A stretch of 64,000 nucleotides of DNA, taken from assembly GCF_002917095.1 (NCBI RefSeq), contig NZ_PQGA01000002.1, positions 124,001 through 188,000 on the forward strand. The letters run 5' to 3'. Source of the stretch: Paraburkholderia eburnea. GTDB taxonomy: Bacteria > Pseudomonadota > Gammaproteobacteria > Burkholderiales > Burkholderiaceae. A model generated the notes under the pieces. It searched no databases and had not been told where the DNA came from. It was given only the letters and a program-made list of their open reading frames with translations. Of this stretch, positions 1 through 8,582 are shown piece by piece (the first letter of the stretch is position 1; every line of letters starts with the position of its first letter). The translations under genes were made by a program, and so were the position numbers.

Positions 1-327
1 GGCACTCTGTACGTTTGAGTATCGCGTTTGAACATCGGATGACGCGAGAGTCGCGCGACCAAAGGATGCTCTGGTTGCCGACTGGCCTCGAAAGCAATTG
101 TTTGGCGTCGCATCACGCGAACGCCGCGTAGCAAGGTTTGTAAGCACGCTCGCTAAAGCGCCGACGGCCAGCACATAAACTTGCCCGAAACCGTTCAGCA
201 GGCCACCGACAAACAATAATTAGCGCCACATCATTGTCCGCGCAACGGCAACAAACATAAGGCAGACTGCGTGCGTGCCCACGCCGGGTAAGGGTTTCAG
301 CCGCTCCCACCGTACATATATCGCGTT
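1..327. other. Intergenic region upstream of the M14 peptidase gene
   Basis: No convincing gene was seen on either strand. The long minus-strand frame that enters this stretch is the antisense shadow of the peptidase gene. The last 80 bases are less GC-rich and probably hold the promoter of the downstream pair, but no clear -35/-10 pair could be assigned. Confidence 0.5.
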
Positions 328-1365
328 ATGTATAGCTTCCTGCCCGACAGCTTCGCGGAATACGAGGACCTGAAAACGCTCCTCGATGCCGGCGCGCGCT
401 GGTTCGATATTCGCAGCGCGGGTGATGTCGAAGTGCGCGGGCGGCCGTTCTCGCTCTACGTGGCTTCGGTCGGCTCGCGCGATCCGGCGGCGCCCGCAAT
501 CGGCTTTTTCGGCGGCATTCATGGACTTGAGCGCATCGGCTCGCAACTCGTGCTCGATTACATGCGCGCGCTGGTGGGGCGTCTCGCGTGGGACGAACTG
601 CTGATGCGCCAGCTCGAATCGGTGCGGCTCGTGATGATGCCGATCGTCAATCCTGGCGGCATGTGGCTCGCCACGCGGGCGAATCCGAACGGCGTCGACC
701 TCATGCGCAACGCGCCGCAGGACGCCGACGAACGCGTGCCTTTTCTGGCGGGCGGCCAGCGGGTGGGCTCGTGGCTGCCGTGGTATCGCGGGCGGCGCGG
801 CGCGGCCATGGAAACCGAGGCGAGCGCGCTGCTCAAGATCGTCGACGAAGAACTCGCGCATCGTCCGCTGGCTTTCGCGCTCGATTGCCACTCGGGCTAC
901 GGCTGGCAAGACAGCATCTGGTTCCCCTACGCGCGCACGCGCCAGCTCATGCGTCATCTGCCTGAGATGTACGTGCTCAAGACCATGTTCGAGCGCGCGC
1001 ACCCTCACCATGGCTACGCCTTCGAGCCGCAGAGCCATCAATACCTGCTGCACGGCGATCTCTGGGATTGCGCGTATGACCGGGCGCCCGCCGGCAACGT
1101 GTTTCTGCCGCTTACGCTCGAACTCGGCTCGTGGCTGTGGATCAAGAAAAATCCGCGCCAATTGTTCTCGCGCCAGGGCATGTTCAATCCGGTGATGCAG
1201 CACCGCACGGCGCGCGTGTTGCGGCGTCACGCGAACCTGTTCGAATTCCTCACGCGCGCCGCATTTTCCTCGGCGCGCTGGCTGCCCGCGGGGACGGCGC
1301 GCCAGCAGGTGCTGCAAAGCGCGATCAACCACTGGTATCGCGATCCGCGCGCGCCCGGCACATGA
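328..1365 (+). CDS. M14 family zinc carboxypeptidase-like protein
   Basis: A 345-residue protein with the M14 metallocarboxypeptidase motif set. These are the zinc-binding HGLE (H65, E68) in GGIHGLERIG, NPGG near 108-111, a VDLMRN substrate-binding stretch near 123-128, the third zinc ligand H188 in DCHSG, and a likely catalytic glutamate E265 in LELGSW. The expected role is hydrolysis of a C-terminal amino acid or a similar amide bond. No signal peptide is visible, so it is probably cytoplasmic; the substrate is unknown. The stop overlaps the start of the next gene (ATGA), so the two are likely translated together. Confidence 0.8.
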   Translation: MYSFLPDSFAEYEDLKTLLDAGARWFDIRSAGDVEVRGRPFSLYVASVGSRDPAAPAIGFFGGIHGLERIGSQLVLDYMRALVGRLAWDELLMRQLESVRLVMMPIVNPGGMWLATRANPNGVDLMRNAPQDADERVPFLAGGQRVGSWLPWYRGRRGAAMETEASALLKIVDEELAHRPLAFALDCHSGYGWQDSIWFPYARTRQLMRHLPEMYVLKTMFERAHPHHGYAFEPQSHQYLLHGDLWDCAYDRAPAGNVFLPLTLELGSWLWIKKNPRQLFSRQGMFNPVMQHRTARVLRRHANLFEFLTRAAFSSARWLPAGTARQQVLQSAINHWYRDPRAPGT

Positions 1366-2153
1366 GCGCCCCGTGGATCCTGTTGCGCGGTCTCACGCGC
1401 GAGTCGCGCCACTGGGGCGCGTTCGCGCCGCTGCTCGCGCAGCGTTGCGGTGCGGTGCTGCCGGTCGATCTGCCGGGCAACGGTACGCTCGCGCACGTGC
1501 GTTCGCCGCTGGCGGTCGAGGATTACGTGGATGCCGTGCGCGCCGAGGCGCAGCGTCTGGGCGCACGCGGGCCTTACAAGGTGCTGGCGATGTCGCTGGG
1601 CGGTATGGTCGCGACGGCGTGGGCGCAGCGCCATCCCGATGAGATCGCGCAGCTCGTGCTCATCAACACGAGTATGCGGCCCTATAGCCGTTTCTACGAG
1701 CGCCTGCGGCCCGCCGCGTGGCCCGCGCTGCTGTGCGCGGCATGGCATTGGCGCGCGCGCGGCGACGATTGCATCGCCGAGGCGATGATCCATAGCCGCA
1801 CCTGCGCGCGCCGCGACACGCTCGCCGCCGACCTGGCCGCGTGGCGCGCGATCCGTGCGGGTGCGCCGGTGAGCCGCCCCAATGCCATACGTCAGTTGCT
1901 GGCGGCGGCGCGCTACACCGCGCGAGGCGTGCCGCGCTGCCCGACGCTGGTGCTGTCCTCGCAGGCGGATCGACTGGTCGATCCGGCGTGTTCGGCACGC
2001 CTCGCGAGTGCATGGGGCGCGGCATGGCGCGAGCATCCGTGGGCCGGCCACGATCTGCCGCATGACGATCCGCAATGGCTCGTGGAGGCGGTTTGCACCG
2101 CATTTGGGCCGAGCGGTGTCATGCACGCTCACGGCAGCCAAGGCGCGGGCTGA
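1362..2153 (+). CDS. Alpha/beta-fold hydrolase
   Basis: A 263-residue protein of the alpha/beta hydrolase superfamily. The nucleophile elbow is A-M-S-L-G-G with the presumed serine at S78. A C-terminal WAGHDLPHDDP stretch carries the likely catalytic histidine, and SSQADRLVDP carries the acid. The start ATG at 1362 overlaps the stop of the M14 peptidase gene by four bases, which fixes the start and implies coupling. A peptidase and an esterase-like enzyme side by side suggest one small catabolic or modification pathway, but the substrate cannot be read from the sequence. Confidence 0.75.
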   Translation: MSAPWILLRGLTRESRHWGAFAPLLAQRCGAVLPVDLPGNGTLAHVRSPLAVEDYVDAVRAEAQRLGARGPYKVLAMSLGGMVATAWAQRHPDEIAQLVLINTSMRPYSRFYERLRPAAWPALLCAAWHWRARGDDCIAEAMIHSRTCARRDTLAADLAAWRAIRAGAPVSRPNAIRQLLAAARYTARGVPRCPTLVLSSQADRLVDPACSARLASAWGAAWREHPWAGHDLPHDDPQWLVEAVCTAFGPSGVMHAHGSQGAG

Positions 2154-2271
2154 GCGGGGCCGTTGCTCGCCGCGCCGCGCTAGAAAGCGTCGCGCGTCGA
2201 TTGCTCCATAATAAGGGACGTTTTTCGCCCGTTTTCTCCCCCTTTCGCCCCATTCGGAACGATTCCCGCAT

Positions 2272-3345
2272 ATGAACGATCCAGATCGCCTGGCGTCGAC
2301 TCCTTCGGCGCCGCGCCTCACGAGCCTTTCGCACGGCGGCGGCTGCGGCTGCAAGATCGCGCCGGGCGTGCTCTCCGCGCTGCTCGCGCGCGCCACACCG
2401 CTCACCGCCGCCTTCCCGAACCTGCTGGTGGGCACCGAGACCGCCGACGACGCCGCCGTCTACAAGCTCAACGACGAGCAGGCCATCGTCGCGACCACCG
2501 ACTTCTTCATGCCGATCGTCGACGATCCCTACGACTTCGGCCGCATCGCCGCGACCAATGCGCTTTCGGATGTCTACGCGATGGGCGGCAAGCCCATTCT
2601 CGCGCTGGCGCTCGTCGGCATGCCGATCAACGTGCTGCCGCACGAGGTCATCGCGCAGGTGCTGCGCGGCGGCGAGGACGTCTGCGCGGCGGCGGGCATT
2701 CCCGTCGCGGGTGGCCATTCGATCGACTCGGTCGAGCCGATTTACGGCTTGGCCGCGCTGGGCGTGGTGCATCCCGAGCGCGTCAAGCGCAATGCATCGG
2801 CGCGCGCGGGCGACGTGCTCGTGCTGGGCAAGCCGCTGGGCGTGGGCGTGCTGTCCGCCGCGCTCAAGAAGGACCTGCTGGACGCCGCGGGCTACAAGGC
2901 GATGGTCGACGCCGCAACCATGCTCAACAAACCGGGCGCGCCGCTCGCGGAACGCGAAGGCGTGCACGCAATGACCGACGTGACCGGCTTCGGTCTGCTT
3001 GGCCACACGCTGGAAATCGCGCGCGGGGCGGGCCTGACGGCGCGCGTGCGCTATGCCGCTTTGCCGTGGCTGCCGGGCGTCGAGGCCTTCGTCGAGCAGG
3101 GCGTCTATACGGGCGCGTCGGGCCGCAACTGGGCCTCGTATGGCGACGGCGTGACGCTCGCGCCGCAACTGCCCGAGAGCGCGCGCACCCTGCTGACCGA
3201 TCCGCAGACGTCGGGTGGCCTGCTGGTCGCCTGCGCGCCGCAAGACGTGGACGCGGTGCTTGCGCTGTTCCATGCCGATGGCTTCGCGTCCGCGTGCGTG
3301 ATCGGAGACATGATCGAAGGTTCCGCGCGAGTCGAGGTCGTATGA
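2272..3345 (+). CDS. selD: Selenide, water dikinase (selenophosphate synthetase)
   Basis: SelD makes selenophosphate from selenide and ATP; selenophosphate is the donor for selenocysteine and 2-selenouridine in tRNA. The 357-residue length fits the family. The glycine-rich N-terminal segment GGGCGCKI holds the catalytic cysteine (C25) and lysine (K28); the active residue is Cys, not selenocysteine. GGHSID, DVTGFGLLGHTLEIA and TDPQTSGGLL are conserved AIRS-family signatures. The usual partner mnmH/selU is not adjacent. The stop overlaps the start of the downstream CDF transporter (ATGA), an unusual pairing of selenium activation with metal export. Confidence 0.95.
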   Translation: MNDPDRLASTPSAPRLTSLSHGGGCGCKIAPGVLSALLARATPLTAAFPNLLVGTETADDAAVYKLNDEQAIVATTDFFMPIVDDPYDFGRIAATNALSDVYAMGGKPILALALVGMPINVLPHEVIAQVLRGGEDVCAAAGIPVAGGHSIDSVEPIYGLAALGVVHPERVKRNASARAGDVLVLGKPLGVGVLSAALKKDLLDAAGYKAMVDAATMLNKPGAPLAEREGVHAMTDVTGFGLLGHTLEIARGAGLTARVRYAALPWLPGVEAFVEQGVYTGASGRNWASYGDGVTLAPQLPESARTLLTDPQTSGGLLVACAPQDVDAVLALFHADGFASACVIGDMIEGSARVEVV

Positions 3346-4247
3346 GCGCAGAGTCGCCGAAAGCCATTTTCTACGCGCTGGCGGCCAATGCCGGCATCGC
3401 GGTCTGCAAGTTCGGCGCGGCGGCGTTCACGGGCTCGGGCTCGATGTTCGCCGAGGCAATTCACTCGACGGCCGACTGCGGCAATCAGTTGCTGCTGCTG
3501 TTCGGCCTGCGTCAGTCGCGCGAGTCGCCCACACCGCTGCACCCGATGGGCACAGGCCGCGCGATCAACTTTTATTCGCTGCTCGTGGCGCTGCTGCTGT
3601 TTTTTGTGGGCGGCGCGTTCTCGGTGTACGAGGGCATTCACCGGCTGATTTTGCGCGAGCCGCTGCAATACGTGTATGTCGCGCTGGGCGTGCTCGGCAT
3701 TTCCGTGGCGCTGGAGGCGTTTTCGCTTTACGGCGCGATGAAGGAAATACGCAAAGGCTCGCCGACGAAATCGCTGTGGCGTTGGGCGCGCGAAACACGC
3801 GATTCCGATCTGCTGGTCGTGGCGGGCGAAGATATTGCCGCGCTGGCAGGGCTGGCGATTGCCTTCGCCGCCGTGTTGCTCACGGTCATCACGGGCAATC
3901 CCGTTTGGGACGCGTGCGGCTCGATAGCGATTGGCGTGCTGCTGATGGCCATCGCGTGGTTCATCGCGCGCGAAGTGAAGTCGATGATCGTGGGCGAATC
4001 GGCAAGCCCCGAAATGCGCCGCGATATCGAAGCGCATTTGCGCGCCCGGCCCGAGATTCGCAGCATCATCAGCCTGATCACCCTGCAATGGGGTAAGGAG
4101 GTGATGGTGGCGGTGCAGTGCGAGATGCTCGACTACGAGCACAGCCGCACCATGGTCGAAGCGATCAATGAAATCGAAGCCGATTTGCAGGCGCGCTTTC
4201 CCGTGGTGCGCTGGGTGTTTTTCGAGCCGGATTTTGTGAAGCGCTGA
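3342..4247 (+). CDS. Cation diffusion facilitator (CDF) family transporter
   Basis: A 301-residue inner-membrane divalent-cation/proton antiporter. The TM2 motif EAIHSTADCGNQ supplies H41 and D45, and a second H/D-type site lies in the later TM segment around VVAGEDIAALAG. A cytoplasmic C-terminal domain (ferredoxin-like dimer fold) follows. The ATG at 3342 overlaps the selD stop, so the two genes form an operon. Metal specificity (Zn, Fe, Cd or Mn) cannot be decided by eye; family members usually export excess metal. A strong hairpin follows the stop. Confidence 0.88.
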   Translation: MSAESPKAIFYALAANAGIAVCKFGAAAFTGSGSMFAEAIHSTADCGNQLLLLFGLRQSRESPTPLHPMGTGRAINFYSLLVALLLFFVGGAFSVYEGIHRLILREPLQYVYVALGVLGISVALEAFSLYGAMKEIRKGSPTKSLWRWARETRDSDLLVVAGEDIAALAGLAIAFAAVLLTVITGNPVWDACGSIAIGVLLMAIAWFIAREVKSMIVGESASPEMRRDIEAHLRARPEIRSIISLITLQWGKEVMVAVQCEMLDYEHSRTMVEAINEIEADLQARFPVVRWVFFEPDFVKR

Positions 4248-4250
4248 AAC

Positions 4251-4295
4251 AGCGACAAGGCCCGGCAGTTTCAGAGACCGCCGGGCCTTATCGCT
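4251..4295. terminator. Bidirectional hairpin terminator
   Basis: A near-perfect 16-bp stem (agcga/tcgct plus aaggcccggc/gccgggcctt, one mismatch) with a 13-base loop lies just after the selD-CDF operon. It sits between convergent transcription units. The T-run is weak on the plus strand. Confidence 0.75.
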
Positions 4296-4316
4296 TTCTG
4301 GCGCCCTTCCTGGCGC

Positions 4317-4388
4317 TCAATGCCGGAACGGCGTCCACACGGGCGTGGTGTTGTCCCAGTTGTCGAGTTCAGACGATTGAGGAATCAT
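4317..4388 (-). CDS. Possible 23-residue small protein gene
   Basis: A minus-strand open frame of 24 codons starts at ATG 4388, preceded by AAGGA with 9 bases of spacing. The peptide is acidic-aromatic with the core DNWDNTTPVWTPFRH. It lies 55 bases downstream of the DUF4148 gene on the same strand and could be its second cistron, or the tail of its mRNA. No family is recognised. It is supported only by the ribosome-binding site and position. Confidence 0.35.
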   Translation of the reverse strand: MIPQSSELDNWDNTTPVWTPFRH

Positions 4389-4442
4389 GATTCGGCATCC
4401 TTATCGAAAAAGGTGGGTCGATTTTCCTGGCCGGAAGCGGCT

Positions 4443-4805
4443 TTATTCGCCGGCACGCGCCACGCGGGTCGTATCGTTGGCGCGGCCTTCCTGCAGCGCG
4501 ATACGTTCCGCTTGCGTGCGGCCGATCAGGCTTTGATCGGGGTAGCTCGTCTTGTTCATCGCGGGCAGCGTGCCGTTACGATAAGCCTCGACGATTTCCG
4601 CCTTGACCTGCGCGCGGCTCTTCGGTGCGCTGTTGTCGTCACGCGGCACTTGAGCGACTGGCGCCGTGGTCTGCGTGCTGGCTTGTGAGTCGCTTTGCGG
4701 ACCATATGTCCCCGCGCGGCCGATGCCGCCGGCGAAAGCCGATGCACTGGCAGCGAGCGTGACGATAAGTGTGGCGCCGAGGGTGGTTGCGAGAGTGCGT
4801 TTCAT
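4443..4805 (-). CDS. DUF4148 domain-containing secreted protein
   Basis: A 120-residue protein with a Sec signal peptide (MKRTLATTLGATLIVTLAAS followed by an AFA-type cleavage site near residue 25). The mature part has the pattern SRAQVKAEIVEAYRNGTLPA typical of DUF4148, a short family that is very common in Burkholderiaceae. Members are predicted periplasmic or outer-membrane-associated and have no firmly known function. The start at 4805 is chosen because the signal peptide begins there; the frame is open further upstream without a plausible start. Confidence 0.85.
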   Translation of the reverse strand: MKRTLATTLGATLIVTLAASASAFAGGIGRAGTYGPQSDSQASTQTTAPVAQVPRDDNSAPKSRAQVKAEIVEAYRNGTLPAMNKTSYPDQSLIGRTQAERIALQEGRANDTTRVARAGE

Positions 4806-5065
4806 GATCTGCTCCTGTGTTGTGGTGCCGCGAGTGCCGATGTTTGAATCGGGCGCTGCGGCGACAGGTGCAAATGTAGGTAAATGGGCGTGTGTGATAA
4901 ACGCCTTGAACGCGAAAGCAATTGTCGAAATTCCGGAACAATCCGAATTAAAGCGCACGGAAAAATGCAATCGCGCGCCGGCAAATCGTTGCACGGCGCG
5001 CGATTCAGCGGGGCCAGAGCCCCGCGATATGCTTCGAAAAAGCAGACGAAAAACGTCAGCAGGTT

Positions 5066-6070
5066 TTAAGCCGCCCACTCCGTAATAACCGGCGTTTCCA
5101 GATTCGGCGCCGATTCGCGCTCTTCCAGCGTGCGCAAAGTGCAGGTCTTGTCGAGCGAGGCGCGGCCCGAAAGCAGCGGGCAACGGTCGAACACTTCCGC
5201 GATCCAGTCCACAAACACGCGCACCTTCGGCGAGAGATGGCGGCTATGCGGATACACCGCCGAAATCGGCATCGGCAGCGGCTTGAAGTCGGGCAGCACC
5301 TCGACCAACTGGCCCGATTTCAGATGCGGCAGCACCATGTAGCGCGGCGCCTGAATCAGGCCGAAGCCTTCGATGCCGCACGTGACATAGGCGTCCGCAT
5401 CGTTGACCGAGACCATGCTCTTGAGCTTGACCTCGACTTCCTTGCCGTCCACCAGAAACGCCCAGTCGATCACGCGGCCCGTGCGGCTCGAAAAATAATT
5501 CACGGCGCGATGCTCGGCCAGTTCCTCGAACGTGGTCGGCGTGCCGTGGCGCTCCAGATACGCGGGCGCCGCGCACGACACGCCTTCGAACAGGCCGATA
5601 CGGCGCGCGACCAGCGACGAATCCTGCAGCGCGCCCACGCGCACCACGCAATCCACGCCTTCCTGCAGCAGATCGACCGGGCGGTCCGTCAAACCCAGTT
5701 GCAGGTCGATATCCGGGTAGCGCGTATGGAATTCGCTCAGCGACGGAATCACGATCAGGCGCCCGATCGAACCCGGCATGTCGATGCGCAATTTGCCGTG
5801 CGGCTTGCGGTTGCGATCCTGGAACGTGGTCTCGGTTTCTTCGACGTCGGCAAGAATGCGCACGCAGCGCTCGTAATACGCGGCGCCGTCGGGCGTGAGC
5901 GAAAGGCGGCGCGTGGTGCGGTGCATGAGGCGCACGCCAAGAAACGCTTCGAGATTCTGAATGATCGTCGTGACCGAAGCGCGCGGCATGTCGAGCGTTT
6001 CGGCGGCGCGGGTGAAGCTGTTGGTGTCCACGACGCGGGTGAACACCTGCATGGCCTGAAGGCGGTCCAT
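5066..6070 (-). CDS. bpeT: LysR-type regulator of the RND efflux locus (BpeT/CeoR-like)
   Basis: A 334-residue LysR-family regulator with an N-terminal winged helix-turn-helix around residues 17-40 (SFTRAAETLDMPRASVTTII) and a periplasmic-binding-protein-like effector domain. It is divergent from a lipase-like gene and a three-gene RND operon, the arrangement of bpeT-llpE-bpeEF-oprC in B. pseudomallei and ceoR-llpE-ceoAB-opcM in B. cenocepacia. From that context it is inferred to control efflux expression. An ATG at 6076 is two codons upstream, but GGAGA abuts it and is well spaced for 6070, so 6070 is preferred. Confidence 0.82.
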   Translation of the reverse strand: MDRLQAMQVFTRVVDTNSFTRAAETLDMPRASVTTIIQNLEAFLGVRLMHRTTRRLSLTPDGAAYYERCVRILADVEETETTFQDRNRKPHGKLRIDMPGSIGRLIVIPSLSEFHTRYPDIDLQLGLTDRPVDLLQEGVDCVVRVGALQDSSLVARRIGLFEGVSCAAPAYLERHGTPTTFEELAEHRAVNYFSSRTGRVIDWAFLVDGKEVEVKLKSMVSVNDADAYVTCGIEGFGLIQAPRYMVLPHLKSGQLVEVLPDFKPLPMPISAVYPHSRHLSPKVRVFVDWIAEVFDRCPLLSGRASLDKTCTLRTLEERESAPNLETPVITEWAA

Positions 6071-6258
6071 TGCCATTCTCCAAAAGACATCGGGCGCACG
6101 CCGCGCGGCGCTGACTGAAGCACTGCGGGCGACTAAAGGAAACACATTGTTCAGGTGCGCCGAATTGTGTTGCCGGATTATAGGCATTTATTTGCAAGTC
6201 TGCCGAACCCACAATTCGCATCATTCGAATTTACTTTCGCGCTTTGCGCCGTTCCGAT

Positions 6259-7182
6259 ATGGATGCTTTCAAACGCTCGACGCCGTGGACGATCGCCGAT
6301 CAGAGCGGGGCCGACGTGGCCCCCGAGGCCGCGCCCGCTGCTCGCGCTCGCGTTGCGATGGCAGCCGCGCCCGCGCCAAAGGCCCGCGCCACGACCGCCA
6401 TCGACGTGAGCGAGGTGACGATCGAAGGCCACGCGCAGGATATCGTGCTGCGGCTTTATCGTCCGCAGGGCGCGAGCAATCTGCCGGTACTGCTCTATTT
6501 TCATGGCGGCGGCTTCGTGCGCGGGACGCTCGACGACGCCGAGGCGGCCAGCCGGTTTTTCGCAGAACGCTTACCGGCGCTGGTGGTTTCGGTGGGTTAT
6601 TCGCTCGCGCCGCAGTTTCCGTTTCCGGCCGCGCCTGAAGATGCGCATCGCGCGGCGCTTTGGGTGCTCACGCGGGCGCGCGCTTTTGGCGGCAGCACGA
6701 AGCGTATTGTCGCGGCGGGGCACGACGCGGGCGGTCAGATCGCCAACGTGCTCGCTTTCATCGGACGTGATCGCGGCGATGTGAAGCTGGCGGCCCAGGC
6801 GTTATTCGCGCCGATGCTCGACCCGAGCCTCACGCGCCTGGGCGACGAAGCGCGCCTCGCTTCCGATATTTCCGCGAGCGAATGCGCGGCCTGCTATCGC
6901 GCGTATCTGCCCGAAGCGGCGCAGCGCATGCATCCCTATGCCGCGCCGCTGGAATGTACGCGTCTGGCTGGGCTGCCGCCCACTTTTATCGTCACCGCAC
7001 AAAACGACGTACTGCATATCGAAGCGGAAAAGTACGCGACGCGCCTGATCGAAGCGGGCGTGCGCACGCATGTGATGCGTTATCCGAGCGTCTCGCACGC
7101 GCAGATTGGCGCGCATCCGGATGCGCTCGCCGAAGCGGTGCGCTTTTTCCGCTGCTGTTTCGAAGCCGGCACGCCTTCCTAG
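6259..7182 (+). CDS. llpE: LlpE-like alpha/beta hydrolase of the efflux operon, catalytic serine replaced
   Basis: A 307-residue protein of the hormone-sensitive-lipase type. HGGG (82-85) is the oxyanion-hole motif, and QNDVLH and SHAQIGAH supply the usual acid and histidine. The nucleophile elbow, normally GDSAGG, reads GHDAGG (154-159). This puts Asp156 where the catalytic serine should be, so normal serine-esterase activity is doubtful. It is first in the operon, before the RND adaptor, as llpE is in Burkholderia ceo/bpeEF loci, where its role is not established. ATG 6259 is preferred over a TTG at 6244. Confidence 0.8.
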   Translation: MDAFKRSTPWTIADQSGADVAPEAAPAARARVAMAAAPAPKARATTAIDVSEVTIEGHAQDIVLRLYRPQGASNLPVLLYFHGGGFVRGTLDDAEAASRFFAERLPALVVSVGYSLAPQFPFPAAPEDAHRAALWVLTRARAFGGSTKRIVAAGHDAGGQIANVLAFIGRDRGDVKLAAQALFAPMLDPSLTRLGDEARLASDISASECAACYRAYLPEAAQRMHPYAAPLECTRLAGLPPTFIVTAQNDVLHIEAEKYATRLIEAGVRTHVMRYPSVSHAQIGAHPDALAEAVRFFRCCFEAGTPS

Positions 7183-7264
7183 CGCTTCTTTGCTGCGCAG
7201 GCTGCGCGCGCCAATGCCCGTCTTCAACGAACAAAAAACATTCACTACATTTTTGGAGCCCGCC

Positions 7265-8485
7265 ATGTCACTTAACTCGCATTCCCGTACGCGCATCGCG
7301 CTTGCGGTGGTCGCCGTTCTCGTCGTCGCGGGGCTAGGCACCGTTGGCGCAATGCGTCTGAGCACGCATACCGCCGTCGCCGCCGAAGCGCCGCCCGCGC
7401 CCGAAGTCGATGTCGCCGCCGTCGTGAAGCGCAACATCACCGATTGGCAGTCCTATTCGGGGCGTCTTGCGGCGGTCGAAAAGGTCGATGTGCGCCCGCA
7501 GGTGTCGGGCACGATCGTTTCGGTGAACTTCCGCGACGGCGCGCTCGTGAAGAAGGGCGACACGCTCTTCGTGATCGATCCGCGCCCGTATCAGGCCGCC
7601 GTCGATCAGGCCGCCGCGCAACTGGCCGCCGCGCAGGCGCGCACGGGTTACACGCAGAGCGACTGGGAGCGCGCACAACGCCTGATTGGCGATAACGCCA
7701 TCGCAAAGCGCGACTACGACGAGAAGCAGAACGCCGCGCGCGAAGCGAGCGCCAACCTGAAGGCCGCGCAGGCGGCGCTCGAAGCCGCGCAGATCAATCT
7801 GGGCTTCACGCGCATCGTCGCGCCCGTGGCGGGCCGCGTGTCGCGTGCGGAAATCACCGTGGGCAACGTGGTGTCGGCGGGCGCGAGCGCGCCGCCGCTC
7901 ACGACGCTGGTGTCCGTCTCGCCGATCTACGCCGAATTCGACGCCGACGAGCAAACCTACCTCGACTACATCGGCCACATGAAGGATGGCTCGAAGGTGC
8001 CGGTGGATCTGGGCCTCGCGAACGAAACGGGCTATTCGCGCTCGGGCACGATCGAATCGGTCGATAACCGGCTGGATACCTCGTCGGGCACGATCCGCGT
8101 GCGTGCGCGCTTTGACAACGCCGACGGCGCGCTCGTGCCGGGGCTCTATGCGCGCATCAAGGTGAGCGGCAGCGCGCCGCATCCGGCGCTGCTCGTCGAC
8201 GAAGCGGCAATCGGTACCGACCAGGACAAGAAGTACGTCTATGTGGTCGACGGCGCGGGCAAGGTGGCTTATCGCAACGTGCAGATCGCGGGCCAGCAGG
8301 GCAACCTGCGCGTGATCACGGATGGCCTGCAGGCAGGCGATCACGTGGTCGTGAACGGCACGCAGCGCGTGCGGCCGGGCGAGGCGGTGCGCTCGCATAT
8401 GGTGCCGATGAACGGCGACCCCGACGGCGACGCGGCATCGGCCATGGCGACACAGGCGCAGGCCAAGGACGCAAAGGCTTCCTGA
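7265..8485 (+). CDS. bpeE: RND efflux periplasmic adaptor (membrane fusion) subunit
   Basis: A 406-residue HlyD/MexE-type adaptor. An N-terminal membrane anchor (about residues 9-30) is followed by the barrel-sandwich start (SYSGRLAAVEKVDVRPQVSG), an alpha-helical hairpin rich in Ala and Gln (about 110-170), and beta-barrel and membrane-proximal domains with LGFTRIVAPVAGRVSRAEI. It joins the inner-membrane pump to the outer-membrane channel across the periplasm. It lies 82 bases after llpE and 97 bases before the pump gene, with GGAG upstream of ATG 7265. Confidence 0.9.
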   Translation: MSLNSHSRTRIALAVVAVLVVAGLGTVGAMRLSTHTAVAAEAPPAPEVDVAAVVKRNITDWQSYSGRLAAVEKVDVRPQVSGTIVSVNFRDGALVKKGDTLFVIDPRPYQAAVDQAAAQLAAAQARTGYTQSDWERAQRLIGDNAIAKRDYDEKQNAAREASANLKAAQAALEAAQINLGFTRIVAPVAGRVSRAEITVGNVVSAGASAPPLTTLVSVSPIYAEFDADEQTYLDYIGHMKDGSKVPVDLGLANETGYSRSGTIESVDNRLDTSSGTIRVRARFDNADGALVPGLYARIKVSGSAPHPALLVDEAAIGTDQDKKYVYVVDGAGKVAYRNVQIAGQQGNLRVITDGLQAGDHVVVNGTQRVRPGEAVRSHMVPMNGDPDGDAASAMATQAQAKDAKAS

Positions 8486-8582
8486 CGCGTAGCGATTCGC
8501 AGGCAGCCGAAATTTGTCTGTGATGTGCGCTGTCTGCGCGATCCTCGCATCCAGTTAGTCATCCGAATCAAAAGAGCGACCC

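Noticed and set aside
220..1332. A 370-codon minus-strand frame antisense to the M14 peptidase
   Set aside because: It is an Arg/His/Ala-rich translation typical of GC-driven antisense frames. The plus-strand gene has clear motifs.
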